From: Bordetella ansorpii | Lineage (GTDB): Bacteria > Pseudomonadota > Gammaproteobacteria > Burkholderiales > Burkholderiaceae_B | Assembly (NCBI RefSeq): GCF_900078315.1 | Contig: NZ_FKBS01000017.1 | Span: 525,917-589,916, forward strand | DNA: 64,000 nucleotides | Reading direction: 5' to 3' | Notes under the pieces: model-generated | Told to the model about the DNA's origin: nothing | Databases searched by the model: none | Seen by the model: only the letters and a program-made list of their open reading frames with translations | Translations under genes and position numbers: made by a program | Shown: one piece after another, positions 26,368-35,451 of the stretch | Numbering within the stretch: the stretch's first letter is position 1 | Layout: the number at the start of each line of letters is the position of its first letter

Positions 26368-27327
26368 CTATCCCGCCCGCTTGCCGCGGCCCGACAGCAC
26401 GAACACGCCGCCCAGCACCAGCGCCGTGCCGGCCAGTTGCCAGAGCGTGATCGGCTCATCCAGGAACCAGGCCGCCAGAAACAGCACCGACACCGGCCCC
26501 AACATGCCCAGCAGCGCCGCCGTGGGAGCGCCGATGAGCGCCACGCCCCACATCAGCATGAATACGGGCAGCACCGTGTTGAAGGTAGCGTGGATCAGCG
26601 AATAACCGTACACGCCGGCGGGCTGGGTGAACAGCAGCGACAGCGGATGCACCACGGCGAACTGCACCAGGCAGGCCACGCACGACACCGTCATCGCATA
26701 GGCCACCAGACGGGTGGCGCCGACGCGCTTGACGATCTCGCCCGAGCAGATCAGGTAAACAGCATAGCTGAGGGCGGACAGGAAAACGAAGAAAGACCCT
26801 GTCACGACATCGGAGCCGGCGTTCTGGCCCAGGTCGTGCGCGAACACCAGCACCACGCCCAGATACGACAGGCCCATCGCGATCCACTGCCGCGACAGCA
26901 CCGGCCGCTTGAACCAGGCGGCCGACAGCAGCACCACCATCGACGGCGACAGGAACAGGATCAGGCGTTCGAGACCCGCCGAGACGTAGCGCAGCCCGAT
27001 GAAGTCCATGAAGCTGGAGAAGTAATAGCCCAGCAGGCCGAGCAGGCAGATCTTCAGGCGCTCGCGCACGGTCAGCAGCGGCAATTCGCCGCGCACGGCG
27101 CGGCGCGACTGCCACCAGGCGATGGCGGCGAAGAACGGCAGCGCGAACAGCATGCGGAACGCGATCAGCGTGACCGCGTCGATGCCGTAGCGGTAGGTGA
27201 GCTTGACGACGATGGCCTTGGCCGCGAACAGGATCGCGCCCAGCGAGGCCAACAGAAAGCCCACCAGCCTTTGCTCGGAGGAAGAGCGGGGAAAGCGGGT
27301 GGGCACAGACTCGGCGGAAGGATTCAT
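26368..27327 (-). CDS. DMT family transporter (EamA)
   Basis: This membrane carrier of 319 residues has about ten spans. The N-terminal region before the first span (residues 1-20) is longer and polar. Repeat one includes LVGFLLASLGAILFAAKAIVVKL and IGLRYVSAGLERLILFLSPSMVVLL; repeat two includes LIGAPTAALLGMLGPVSVLFLAAWFLDEPI. The substrate is unknown. It lies between the quinone oxidoreductase (minus) and a divergent second DMT gene, 134 bp away. Confidence 0.88.
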   Translation of the reverse strand: MNPSAESVPTRFPRSSSEQRLVGFLLASLGAILFAAKAIVVKLTYRYGIDAVTLIAFRMLFALPFFAAIAWWQSRRAVRGELPLLTVRERLKICLLGLLGYYFSSFMDFIGLRYVSAGLERLILFLSPSMVVLLSAAWFKRPVLSRQWIAMGLSYLGVVLVFAHDLGQNAGSDVVTGSFFVFLSALSYAVYLICSGEIVKRVGATRLVAYAMTVSCVACLVQFAVVHPLSLLFTQPAGVYGYSLIHATFNTVLPVFMLMWGVALIGAPTAALLGMLGPVSVLFLAAWFLDEPITLWQLAGTALVLGGVFVLSGRGKRAG

Positions 27328-27461
27328 GCGATCATTTTATAGTTTGCCCGCGCCCGCCCGCGCGCCATGCGCAGGTTTTTCAGCGGGACGCGCCACGCTG
27401 CCGGCGGGATGCCGCCGCGAACACGACTCGAACAATACGCCCATCCGGCAGATCCCGTCAC

Positions 27462-28322
27462 ATGACTTCCCACCGCTCCGCCCTGATCCAGATCCACTTC
27501 GCCGCCGTGCTGTTCGGCCTGACCGGCGTATTTGGCGAGCTCATCCATGCCAGCGCCAGCGTCATCACGCTGGGCCGCGCGCTGTTCGCCGTGGCAGCGC
27601 TGATCTTCTTCGCGCGGCTGCAGCGCCGCAAGCTGCTCAGCCCGCTGACGCCCGCGCAAATGACCGGGCTGATCCTGGCCGGCCTGCTGCTGGCGGCGCA
27701 CTGGGTCACGTTCTTCATCTCGGTCAAGGTGGGCGGCATCGCCATCGCCACGCTGGGCTTCGCCAGTTTTCCGGCCTTCATCACGCTGCTGGAAGGCCTG
27801 GTGTTCCGCGAGAAGGTGCGCCTGGCCGAATGGATCGTGTTGGGGCTGGTCACCGCCGGCCTGGTGCTGGTCACCCCCTCGTTCGACCTGGCCGACCAGG
27901 GCACCGTCGGACTGGCCTGGGGCCTCTTGTCCGGCCTGGCCTTCGCCTTGCTGGCGCTGATGAACCGCCGCTCGGCCGCCGGCATCGACGCCATGCAGGT
28001 GGCCTGCTGCCAGAACATCGTGGTCGCGCTGGCCCTGCTGCCCGCCGCCGCGTCGCAACTGCCCGCGGTCGCCGCCGTGGACTGGATGTGGCTGGCGCTG
28101 CTGGGCGTGTTCTGCACGGGCCTGTCGCACTATCTGTTCGTCTCCAGCCTGACGCGCCTGAATGCGCGCAGCGCCGGCCTGGTGATCGCGCTGGAACCCG
28201 TCTATGCCATCGCCTTCGCCTGGGTGCTGTTCAACCAGCAGCCCACCGTGCGCATGGTGGCGGGCGGCGTGCTGATCGTGGCCGCCATCGTCTGGTCGGG
28301 GTTGCGCAAGCCGGCGCATTGA
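27462..28322 (+). CDS. DMT family transporter (EamA)
   Basis: This 286-residue carrier has ten predicted spans in two EamA repeats. It starts MTSHRSALIQIHFAAVLFGLTGVFGELI, has AAHWVTFFISVKVGGIAIATLGFASFPAF in the first repeat, and RLNARSAGLVIALEPVYAIAFAWVLF in the second. The pattern resembles amino-acid or nucleoside exporters, but specificity is not readable. It is divergent from another DMT gene and precedes the marR gene by 74 bp, with a separate promoter for marR in between. Confidence 0.88.
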   Translation: MTSHRSALIQIHFAAVLFGLTGVFGELIHASASVITLGRALFAVAALIFFARLQRRKLLSPLTPAQMTGLILAGLLLAAHWVTFFISVKVGGIAIATLGFASFPAFITLLEGLVFREKVRLAEWIVLGLVTAGLVLVTPSFDLADQGTVGLAWGLLSGLAFALLALMNRRSAAGIDAMQVACCQNIVVALALLPAAASQLPAVAAVDWMWLALLGVFCTGLSHYLFVSSLTRLNARSAGLVIALEPVYAIAFAWVLFNQQPTVRMVAGGVLIVAAIVWSGLRKPAH

Positions 28323-28357
28323 AGACGCGATTCACGATACTGTCACGATCTTCTGCA

Positions 28358-28386
28358 TTGACAGTAGCTGCCTAGTCAGATAAATT
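28358..28386 (+). promoter_or_regulatory. marR promoter with an operator-like sequence in its spacer
   Basis: A perfect TTGACA -35 (28358-28363), a 17 bp spacer and a TAAATT -10 (28381-28386) precede marR. The spacer (28367-28380) reads GCTGCCTAGTCAGA and matches the efflux-operon palindrome core (ATTGCCTAGGCAAT) at 9 of 14 positions. The ATG at 28397 is only about 4 bases from the expected transcript start. Confidence 0.6.
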
Positions 28387-28396
28387 GGCGGCCATC

Positions 28397-28885
28397 ATGA
28401 CCGCATCCCGATCTTCCTCCGACGGCGTCCAGCATTACCGCAGCGACAGCCAGAACCTCAGCGACGACAACACCGGCTTTCTCATCAAGCAGGTGTTCTT
28501 CTCGATGAATCGCATGCTCGACCAGGAAATGGCGCCGCTGGAGCTGACCGCCATGCAGTGGCGGCCCATCGCCCTGCTGTGCAAGGGCCGCGCCGACACC
28601 CCGGCCGAACTGGCCCGCCTCAATGGCGTGGACACCGGCGCCATGACCCGCACGCTCGACCGCCTGGAAGCCAAGGGCCTGGTGCGCCGCAACCGCAGCC
28701 TCGAAGACCGGCGCGTCATCCGCATCGAGCTTACCGAAAGCGGCAAGGAAAAAGGCCGCCAGATCCCGCATTACATCGCCAAGGTGCTCAATCACCACCT
28801 GCGCGGGTTCTCGCCCGAAGAGGTCAACCAGATGCGCCACCTGCTGCGCCGCATGCTGGCCAACGGCTCGGACGACGGTCTCTGA
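28397..28885 (+). CDS. MarR family transcriptional regulator
   Basis: This 162-residue winged-helix repressor has DNA-binding core LELTAMQWRPIALLCKG, then DTPAELARLNGVDTGAMTRTLDRLEAKGLV and the wing RNRSLEDRRVIRIELTESG. A polar N-terminus of about 30 residues precedes the dimerisation helix. The ATG at 28397 is favoured; a TTG four codons upstream is possible. An intrinsic terminator follows, then the operator and efflux operon, so it probably represses the operon and itself. No convincing ribosome-binding site precedes the start. Confidence 0.92.
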   Translation: MTASRSSSDGVQHYRSDSQNLSDDNTGFLIKQVFFSMNRMLDQEMAPLELTAMQWRPIALLCKGRADTPAELARLNGVDTGAMTRTLDRLEAKGLVRRNRSLEDRRVIRIELTESGKEKGRQIPHYIAKVLNHHLRGFSPEEVNQMRHLLRRMLANGSDDGL

Positions 28886-28912
28886 CAGCAGGCGGACAAC
28901 CCTGCCGCGGGT

Positions 28913-28938
28913 ACGGGCACCAAGGCTGCCCGTTTTTT
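28913..28938 (+). terminator. Intrinsic terminator after marR
   Basis: ACGGGCA (28913-28919) pairs with TGCCCGT (28927-28933), followed by TTTTT. It separates marR from the efflux operon transcript. Confidence 0.75.
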
Positions 28939-28947
28939 CCGGACATA

Positions 28948-28965
28948 TAATTGCCTAGGCAATTA
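28948..28965. promoter_or_regulatory. 18 bp palindromic operator before the efflux operon
   Basis: TAATTGCCTAGGCAATTA is a perfect palindrome 34 bp before the outer-membrane-protein gene. It overlaps a TATAAT (28946-28951) and a candidate -35 TTGCCT. MarR proteins bind palindromes of this length. The degenerate copy in the marR promoter spacer supports joint control. Confidence 0.75.
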
Positions 28966-28999
28966 CAGATCAGTCAAATAATTTCAGCTTTTCGTCAGA

Positions 29000-30436
29000 A
29001 TGAAACGCCTCCTCCTCACGACCCTGGTGCTTGCGCTCAGCGGGTGCGCATTGATGGATCCGGCCGCGCCGCCGGCCCCCGAAATCGACGGCGCCCGGCT
29101 GGGCCTGGTCCGGCAGGACGTCGCCTGGCCCGACGCCCAATGGTGGCGCCGCTACGGCGACACGCAGCTCGATCAGCTGGTCGATGAAGCCCTGGCCGGC
29201 AACCCGTCGCTGACCGCCGCCCAGGCGCGCCTGGCCCAGGCCAACGCCGCCGTGGCCCGGTCCCGCGCGCCCCTGCTGCCGCGCGTGGACGGCAACTACT
29301 CGCTGACGCGCGAGCACATGCCCAAGAACTACATCTATCCCGCTCCGCTGGGCGGATCGGTGGCCAGCGACAACCGCCTGGCGCTGGACTTCACCTGGGA
29401 ACTGGATTTCTGGGGCAAGAACCGCGCCCTGCTTGCGTCCGCCGTGTCGCAGCGCGACGCCGCCTCGGCCGATGCCCAGGCCGCGCGCAACCTGCTGTCG
29501 CGGTCGGTGGTGCGCAGCTACCTGAACCTGCAGAACGGCTTCGCGCAGCGCCAGGTGCTGGAACGCACCGTGAAGCAGCGCGCCGACGTGCTGGACCTGA
29601 CCCGCGGCCGCGTCGGCGCGGGGCTGGACACCCAGGTCGAGGTGAAGCAGGCCGAATCCTCGCTGGCGGCGGCCAAGGTGGAACTGACGCAGGAAGAGAC
29701 CACCATTGCCCAACTGCGCAACCAGATCGCCGCGCTGGCCGCGGCCGGTCCGTCGCGCGGGCAGTCCGTGCAGCCCGTGACGCTGACGGCGCCCTCGGGC
29801 GTGGTGCCGGCCTCGGTGCCGCTGGACCTGCTGGGCCATCGCCCCGACGTGGTCGCCGCGCGCTGGCGCGCCGAAGCGGCGCGCAGCCAGATCGACGCGG
29901 CGAAAGCGCAGTTCTATCCCAACGTCAATCTGGTGGCCTTTGCCGGCTTCCAGGCCCTGGGCACGAACCAGTTGCTGGACGCGGGCTCGCGCACCGCCGG
30001 CATCGGCCCGGCCGTCACGCTGCCGATCTTCCATGGCGGCGAATTGAACGCCAACCTGGCGGGCCGGCGCGCCGACGCCGACGTGGCCGTGGCCGACTAC
30101 AACCAGACGGTGCTGGACGCCGTACGGCAGACCGCCGATGCCCTGGACGCCCTGCGCCTGATCGACCGCGAGAAGCAGGAGCAGCGGCAGGCCCGCGAAG
30201 CCATCGAATCGGCCTACGACATCGCGGTGCAACGCTACAAGGCCGGCATGGGCAACTACCTGTCCGTGCTCACCGCCCAGACCTCCGTGCTGACGCAAGC
30301 CCGCCTGGACACCGACCTGCAGGCGCGGGCCTACCAGCTCGACGCCGACCTGGCCTATGCGCTGGGCGGCGGCTACCGCCCCGACCAGGCTGAGACGGCC
30401 CAGGCCCAGAGGGCCCAAGCCGACGCCATCCATTGA
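29000..30436 (+). CDS. Outer-membrane efflux lipoprotein (NodT/OprM family)
   Basis: This is the TolC-like exit duct of a tripartite pump, 478 residues long. A lipobox LSGC with Cys16 ends the signal peptide, so it is a lipoprotein. Two OEP repeats follow; the first has GNPSLTAAQARLAQANAAVARSRAPLLPRVDGNYS and the second LDLLGHRPDVVAARWRAEAARSQIDAAKAQFYPNV, typical of the family. It is the first gene of the efflux operon; emrA follows after 25 bp. The palindrome upstream ties it to MarR control. Confidence 0.95.
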   Translation: MKRLLLTTLVLALSGCALMDPAAPPAPEIDGARLGLVRQDVAWPDAQWWRRYGDTQLDQLVDEALAGNPSLTAAQARLAQANAAVARSRAPLLPRVDGNYSLTREHMPKNYIYPAPLGGSVASDNRLALDFTWELDFWGKNRALLASAVSQRDAASADAQAARNLLSRSVVRSYLNLQNGFAQRQVLERTVKQRADVLDLTRGRVGAGLDTQVEVKQAESSLAAAKVELTQEETTIAQLRNQIAALAAAGPSRGQSVQPVTLTAPSGVVPASVPLDLLGHRPDVVAARWRAEAARSQIDAAKAQFYPNVNLVAFAGFQALGTNQLLDAGSRTAGIGPAVTLPIFHGGELNANLAGRRADADVAVADYNQTVLDAVRQTADALDALRLIDREKQEQRQAREAIESAYDIAVQRYKAGMGNYLSVLTAQTSVLTQARLDTDLQARAYQLDADLAYALGGGYRPDQAETAQAQRAQADAIH

Positions 30437-30461
30437 TATCGAACGACACGACTACGACGTC

Positions 30462-31649
30462 ATGACTACCGCCACCCCCAATCCCAAGCGCAAGCGCCTG
30501 CTGCTGATCGCCGCCGGCGTGTTCATCCTGCTGGCCATCGCCTACGCCGTCTGGTGGGCGATGTTCGGCTCCCACTACGAAAGCACCGACGACGCCTACG
30601 TGCACGGCAATCTGGTGCAGATCACCCCGCAAGTGGCCGGCACCGTGGTCGCCATCGAGGCCGACGACACCGACACCGTGAAGGCCGGCCAGCCGGTCGT
30701 GCGCATCGACCCGGCCGACACCGACGTGGCGCTGCAGCAGGCCGAGGCGCAACTGGCGCAGACCGTGCGCCAGACCCGCACGCGCTACGTGCAGAACGAC
30801 TCCCTGGCGGCCAACGTCGAGGTGCGCCAGGCTGACATCGAGCGCGCCCAGGCCGAACTGAACCGCGCGCAGAGCGACCTGAAGCGCCGCCAGGAACTGG
30901 CCCGCTCCGGCGGCGTCAGCGGCGAGGAAATCCTGCATGCGCAGACCACGCTGAAGTCGGCCCAGTCGGGTCTGGCGCAAGCCCGCGCCGCGCTGTCCGC
31001 CGCGCAGGCCGAACTGACCACCAACCAGGCGCTCACGCAGGGCACCGACGTGGCGCGCCACCCCGACGTGCTGCATGCCGCCGCCGCGGTGCGCCGCGCC
31101 TGGCTGGACAAGTCGCGCACGGTGCTGCCCGCGCCGGTCGACGGCATGGTCGCGCGCCGCAGCGTGCAGGTGGGCCAGCGCGTGGCCCCCGGCTCGGTGC
31201 TGATGAACGTGGTGCCGCTGGACCAGTTGTGGATCGAAGCCAACTTCAAGGAAGGCCAGTTGCGCAAAATGCGCATCGGCCAGCCCGCCACGCTGACGGC
31301 CGACCTGTACGGCGACGCCGTCACATACCACGGCAAGATCGTGGGCCTGGACGCCGGCACCGGCAGCGCCTTCGCCCTGCTGCCCGCGCAGAACGCCACC
31401 GGCAACTGGATCAAGGTCGTGCAGCGCGTGCCCGTTCGCATCGCGCTCGATCCCGCCGAACTGAAGCAGCACCCGCTGCGCGTGGGCCTGTCGATGAACG
31501 TCGAGGTCGACATCGCCGACCAGGAACATGGCCAGGCCCTGACCGCCGCCGCGCGCACCGAACCCGCCTGGTCGACGCGCGCCTTCGAGCCCACGCATGA
31601 CGACGCCGACCGGCAGATCGCCCGGATCATCCAGGCCAACCTCCAGTAA
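30462..31649 (+). CDS. emrA: EmrA/HlyD-type membrane fusion protein
   Basis: This periplasmic adaptor of 395 residues links the EmrB-like pump to the outer-membrane duct. A single N-terminal span (about residues 12-34, LLLIAAGVFILLAIAYAVWW) is followed by the biotinyl-lipoyl domain STDDAYVHGNLVQITPQVAG. A long coiled-coil hairpin, with VEVRQADIERAQAELNRAQ, and a beta-barrel ending LRVGLSMNVEVDIAD complete it. The start is 25 bp downstream of the outer-membrane gene and the stop 13 bp before emrB. Confidence 0.95.
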   Translation: MTTATPNPKRKRLLLIAAGVFILLAIAYAVWWAMFGSHYESTDDAYVHGNLVQITPQVAGTVVAIEADDTDTVKAGQPVVRIDPADTDVALQQAEAQLAQTVRQTRTRYVQNDSLAANVEVRQADIERAQAELNRAQSDLKRRQELARSGGVSGEEILHAQTTLKSAQSGLAQARAALSAAQAELTTNQALTQGTDVARHPDVLHAAAAVRRAWLDKSRTVLPAPVDGMVARRSVQVGQRVAPGSVLMNVVPLDQLWIEANFKEGQLRKMRIGQPATLTADLYGDAVTYHGKIVGLDAGTGSAFALLPAQNATGNWIKVVQRVPVRIALDPAELKQHPLRVGLSMNVEVDIADQEHGQALTAAARTEPAWSTRAFEPTHDDADRQIARIIQANLQ

Positions 31650-31662
31650 TCCAGGCCCTGCC

Positions 31663-33288
31663 ATGAGCGACGATACCCAGGCGACCGCCCCCGCGGCGGC
31701 GCCCAAACCCGCGGGGGCACCGCCGGCCCCGCGAACGTTCCCGCCGCTGGAAGGCGCCACGCGCATCCTGGGGTCGGTGGCGCTGTCCACGGCGGTGTTC
31801 ATGAACGTGCTGGACACCTCCATCGCCAACGTGTCCATTCCCACCATCTCGGGCGACCTGGGCGTCAGCTCCAGCCAGGGCACATGGGTGATCACCTCGT
31901 TCGCGGTGGCCAACGCCATCACGGTGCCGCTGACGGGCTGGCTGACGCAGCGCTTCGGCCAGGTGCGCCTGTTCCTGGCCTCCACGCTGCTGTTCGTGCT
32001 GGCCTCGTGGCTGTGCGGCTTCGCGCCGTCCCTGGAAGCCCTGATCCTGTTCCGCGTGCTGCAAGGCGCGGTGGCGGGCCCGATGATCCCGCTGTCGCAG
32101 ACGCTGATGCTGGCCAGTTTTCCCAAGGAAAAGGCCGGCATGGCCCTGGCCATCTGGGGCATGACCACGCTGGTGGCGCCGGTGGCCGGGCCGCTGCTGG
32201 GCGGATGGATCTCGGACAACTACACCTGGCCCTGGATCTTCTACATCAACGTGCCGGTGGGCCTGTTGGCCGCGTGGATCAGTTGGTCCATCTACAAGGA
32301 CCGCGAATCCGTCACCCACAAGCTGCCCATCGACAAGGTCGGCCTGGCGCTGCTGGTGGTGTGGGTCGGCGCCATGCAGATCATGCTGGACAAGGGCAAG
32401 GAACTGGACTGGTTCGCCAGCGGCACCATCCAGATCCTGGCCCTGATCACCGTCGTGGCCTTCGTGTTCTTTTTGATCTGGGAGCTGACCGACAAGCATC
32501 CCATCGTGGACCTGCGACTGTTCAAGGTGCGCAACTTCACAGTGGGGTCCATCACGCTGGCCGTGGCCTACGGCGTGTTCTTCGGCAACGTGGTGCTGCT
32601 GCCGCTGTGGCTGCAGAGCAATATGGGCTATACGGCCACCTATGCCGGCCTGGTGACGGCGCCGGTGGGCATCCTGGCCATCGTGCTGACGCCCATCGTG
32701 GGCAAGCTGCTGGCCACGCGCGACCCGCGCCAGATCGTGACCGTGTCGTTCATCATTTTCGCCACGGTGTTCTTCATGCGTTCCGGCTTCAACACCGACG
32801 TGGACGTGCGCGGGCTGATGATTCCCACCATCATCCAGGGCGCGGCCATGGCGGCGTTCTTCGTGCCGTTGACGTCCATCACGCTGTCGGGCCTGGAGCC
32901 GTGGCGCATTCCGGCCGCCTCGGGGCTGTCGAACTTCCTGCGCCTGACCCTGGGCGCCTTCGGCACCTCGATCGCCACCACGCTGTGGGAAAACCGCACC
33001 ACGATGCACCACGCGCAACTGACCGAAGTGGCCAAGCCCGGCGAACAGGCCTTCGACCACTTCATGAACACTTTCCAGCAGACGCTGGGCGCGACCCGCG
33101 AACAGGCGCTGGTGATGATCGACCGGCTGATCAACACGCAGGCGGCCACGCTGTCGGCCACCGACGTGTTCCATGCCTCGGCCATCATCTTCCTGTTCCT
33201 GACGGTGCTGGTGTGGTTCGCCAAGCCCAAGCCGAACAAGGGCGGCAAAGATGGCGGCGCGGCAGAGGCCGCGGCGGGCGCGCACTGA
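31663..33288 (+). CDS. emrB: EmrB/QacA-type DHA2 drug:proton antiporter
   Basis: This 14-span major-facilitator protein of 541 residues has motif A-like WLTQRFGQVRLF, motif C in GMTTLVAPVAGPLLGGWI, and the DHA2 start VALSTAVFMNVLDTSIANVSIP. With the upstream adaptor and outer-membrane lipoprotein it forms an EmrAB-TolC-like pump driven by proton motive force. Relatives export uncouplers and hydrophobic antibiotics; the inducer here is unknown. It is the last gene; a 12 bp inverted repeat follows 10 bp downstream. Confidence 0.95.
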   Translation: MSDDTQATAPAAAPKPAGAPPAPRTFPPLEGATRILGSVALSTAVFMNVLDTSIANVSIPTISGDLGVSSSQGTWVITSFAVANAITVPLTGWLTQRFGQVRLFLASTLLFVLASWLCGFAPSLEALILFRVLQGAVAGPMIPLSQTLMLASFPKEKAGMALAIWGMTTLVAPVAGPLLGGWISDNYTWPWIFYINVPVGLLAAWISWSIYKDRESVTHKLPIDKVGLALLVVWVGAMQIMLDKGKELDWFASGTIQILALITVVAFVFFLIWELTDKHPIVDLRLFKVRNFTVGSITLAVAYGVFFGNVVLLPLWLQSNMGYTATYAGLVTAPVGILAIVLTPIVGKLLATRDPRQIVTVSFIIFATVFFMRSGFNTDVDVRGLMIPTIIQGAAMAAFFVPLTSITLSGLEPWRIPAASGLSNFLRLTLGAFGTSIATTLWENRTTMHHAQLTEVAKPGEQAFDHFMNTFQQTLGATREQALVMIDRLINTQAATLSATDVFHASAIIFLFLTVLVWFAKPKPNKGGKDGGAAEAAAGAH

Positions 33289-33298
33289 TACGGTGCTC

Positions 33299-33334
33299 AT
33301 GATGGTGCGCGGGATCCGTACGGCGCACCATCAT
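33299..33334. other. 12 bp inverted repeat after emrB
   Basis: ATGATGGTGCGC (33299-33310) and GCGCACCATCAT (33323-33334) form a perfect inverted repeat with a 12 bp loop, starting 10 bp past the emrB stop. No T-tract follows. It may stabilise the transcript end or be an operator for the next gene. Confidence 0.45.
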
Positions 33335-33437
33335 CGAGTATTCGCGGCGGTAATAGACAGTATTAGCACAAAGACATTGACCGCCAGGCCGCAACGACCG
33401 AACACTAGCCTCCTTTGATCGCATACAAAGAGAGGCC

Positions 33438-34205
33438 ATGAGTTCCCCACCCGCCGACATGGACTGCACGCCCGAGGAATGGGCCGTCCGCACCGATCTC
33501 GCCGCGCTGTACCGGCTGGTCGCCCATTTCCGCATGACGGACATGATCGACACGCACATCTCGGCGCGCCTGCCGACAGACGAGCCCACGTTCCTGATCA
33601 ACCGCTACGGCATCCTTTTTCACGAGATGCGCGCGTCCGACCTGGTCAAGATCGATCATCTGGGCAACGTCATCGACCCGCGCGCCCAAACCGAACCGCA
33701 GCGCTTTCGCGTCAATGCGGCGGGTTTCACGATCCACTCGGCCATCCATCTGGCGCGCCACGACCTGCACTATGTGGTGCATACGCATACGGCGGCCGGC
33801 ATCGCGGTATCGGCGCAGCGCGACGGCCTGCTGCCCATCAGCCAGCATGCGCTCAAGTTCTACGGCAAGCTGGGTTACCACGACTACGAAGGCGTCGCAC
33901 TGGACCTGGCCGAACGCGACCGCCTGGTGCACGACCTGGGGCCGCACAAGGCCATGATCCTTCGCAATCATGGCCTGCTGGCCGGTGGCGCCACGGCGGC
34001 CGAGGCCTTTCACGAGATCTACTTCCTTGAACGGGCTTGTCAGGCGCAGGTGCAAGCCATGGCCGGCGGCGCCGCACTGATCTTTCCTCCCGAGCAGGTG
34101 CGCACCCGTGTCGCCGGGCAGTTCGCGCGCGACGAGTCGGAAGAGATCCGCAATACCGCATGGCTTGCGGCGCTGCGCCTGATCGACGACAGCTATCTCG
34201 GATGA
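33438..34205 (+). CDS. Class II aldolase/adducin family protein
   Basis: This cytosolic zinc enzyme of 255 residues resembles fuculose-phosphate aldolases and related decarboxylases and epimerases. Zinc ligands are seen as H-T-H in YVVHTHTAAGIAVSAQ, and a third His in MILRNHGLLAGG. The N-terminus DLAALYRLVAHFRMTDMIDTHISAR is typical of the broader family that includes non-aldolases. The substrate is unknown. AGAGAGG precedes the ATG. It stands alone between the efflux operon and a convergent LysR gene; the 149 bp upstream holds the emrB inverted repeat and a weak TTGACC element. Confidence 0.88.
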   Translation: MSSPPADMDCTPEEWAVRTDLAALYRLVAHFRMTDMIDTHISARLPTDEPTFLINRYGILFHEMRASDLVKIDHLGNVIDPRAQTEPQRFRVNAAGFTIHSAIHLARHDLHYVVHTHTAAGIAVSAQRDGLLPISQHALKFYGKLGYHDYEGVALDLAERDRLVHDLGPHKAMILRNHGLLAGGATAAEAFHEIYFLERACQAQVQAMAGGAALIFPPEQVRTRVAGQFARDESEEIRNTAWLAALRLIDDSYLG

Positions 34206-34248
34206 ACCGAATGGCGCGACCGCACGGCGCGGCGGCCCGCGATGCCGC

Positions 34249-35280
34249 TCACGCGCCGCCGCGCCGCACCACCAGTCCCGTCAGCAAGTCCTGCTTCTCG
34301 ATGAAGCCGTGCAGCGCAGCCATGAATTCGCTCTCGGCCACGCTCAGCTTGCGGTTGCGAGACCACAGCAGATGCACATCCACGTCGGCCACGCCCTGGT
34401 CGGGCGGCAGCCGCTGAAAGCGTCCGCTGCGCACGTCGTCATACACGGTATGCTCGGGCAGACAACCGATGCCGAAGCCTGCATAGATCAGGCGCTTGAT
34501 CTCCGTCATGCTCGATGACGAGCCGATCACCCTGCCCGTGAATCCCATCTCGTCGCGAAAGATCGCCAGGGGCGACAGATGTCCGCCCACCCTGTCGCTG
34601 TTGAAGGACACCAGCGGATAGCTGGTGATGTCCGCGATGCGCAGGTCATCGCGGCCGAACAGCGGATGGTGCTGCCCACAAAACAATGCATAGCGCTGAC
34701 GCAGGAAGATGCGCGCATCGATGCTGGCCGGCAGCGTGCGGCGAGGCGTCAGCCCCAGCGTGATGGCCTTCTGCTGCAGGCCATTCACGACGTCGGCGCT
34801 GCGCATGACCTGCACCTCGAATTCGATGCGCGGATAAGTGCGATGGAATTCGGACAGGAATCCGTCATAGGCCGGGTAGTCGATGCCGCTGGCCGCTCCG
34901 ATGCGGATCGTGCCCGAGATGTCGGTATCGCGATCCACGTCGGCCAGGGCCAGGCGGGAAACCGTGCCGTAGATTTCCTCAGCGATCTTCTGCACCTCGA
35001 TGCCGGCCTGCGTGACCTCGATGCGCGGACCATGGCGGTCGACCAAGCGCATGCCCAGCCGGTCTTCGAGCCGGCGCAGGGCCTGGCTGACCGCGGGCTG
35101 CGTCAGATGCAGATGCATGGCGGCGCGGCTGACGCTGCGCTCGCGCGCGATGGCCAGGAAAGTTCTCAGCAGGTTCCAGTCCAGGCGGTCGTTCAGGTAG
35201 GTATCGGGCTGGTCGTCGCCCATCTCGGATTTCATGGCTCGCGCGCGGGAATTCCATGCCGGCTGCACGGTTTTGTGCAT
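34249..35280 (-). CDS. LysR family transcriptional regulator (paralogue of the regulator at 62.5 kb)
   Basis: This regulator of 343 residues, or 328 if the ATG at 35235 is used, has the N-terminal DNA-binding domain LDWNLLRTFLAIARERSVSRAAMHLHLTQPAVSQALRRLE. The effector domain contains HHPLFGRDDLRIADITSYPLVSF and IGCLPEHTVYDDV. It diverges from the peptide-type importer locus at 35763. Its closest match in the window is the regulator at 62487-63458, with shared RLDWNLLRTF and SPL.IFRD..GFTGR. Both are beside HDAC-like amidohydrolase genes, which suggests a related ligand. Confidence 0.88.
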   Translation of the reverse strand: MHKTVQPAWNSRARAMKSEMGDDQPDTYLNDRLDWNLLRTFLAIARERSVSRAAMHLHLTQPAVSQALRRLEDRLGMRLVDRHGPRIEVTQAGIEVQKIAEEIYGTVSRLALADVDRDTDISGTIRIGAASGIDYPAYDGFLSEFHRTYPRIEFEVQVMRSADVVNGLQQKAITLGLTPRRTLPASIDARIFLRQRYALFCGQHHPLFGRDDLRIADITSYPLVSFNSDRVGGHLSPLAIFRDEMGFTGRVIGSSSSMTEIKRLIYAGFGIGCLPEHTVYDDVRSGRFQRLPPDQGVADVDVHLLWSRNRKLSVAESEFMAALHGFIEKQDLLTGLVVRRGGA

Positions 35281-35451
35281 GTTGCTCGCCTATATGCACA
35301 CCGGTCAAGCATAAATGCTGCTAATACTTCGAATTGAAAAAGCGAATTTTACGAACGCCGCCGATGCGGTGACACTTCAGTGACCGCCCGGCCACAGGCC
35401 GTGCGCATAACGCGACGGGAACCCGTCCAAGACACTTTGCAAGGGGAAATC

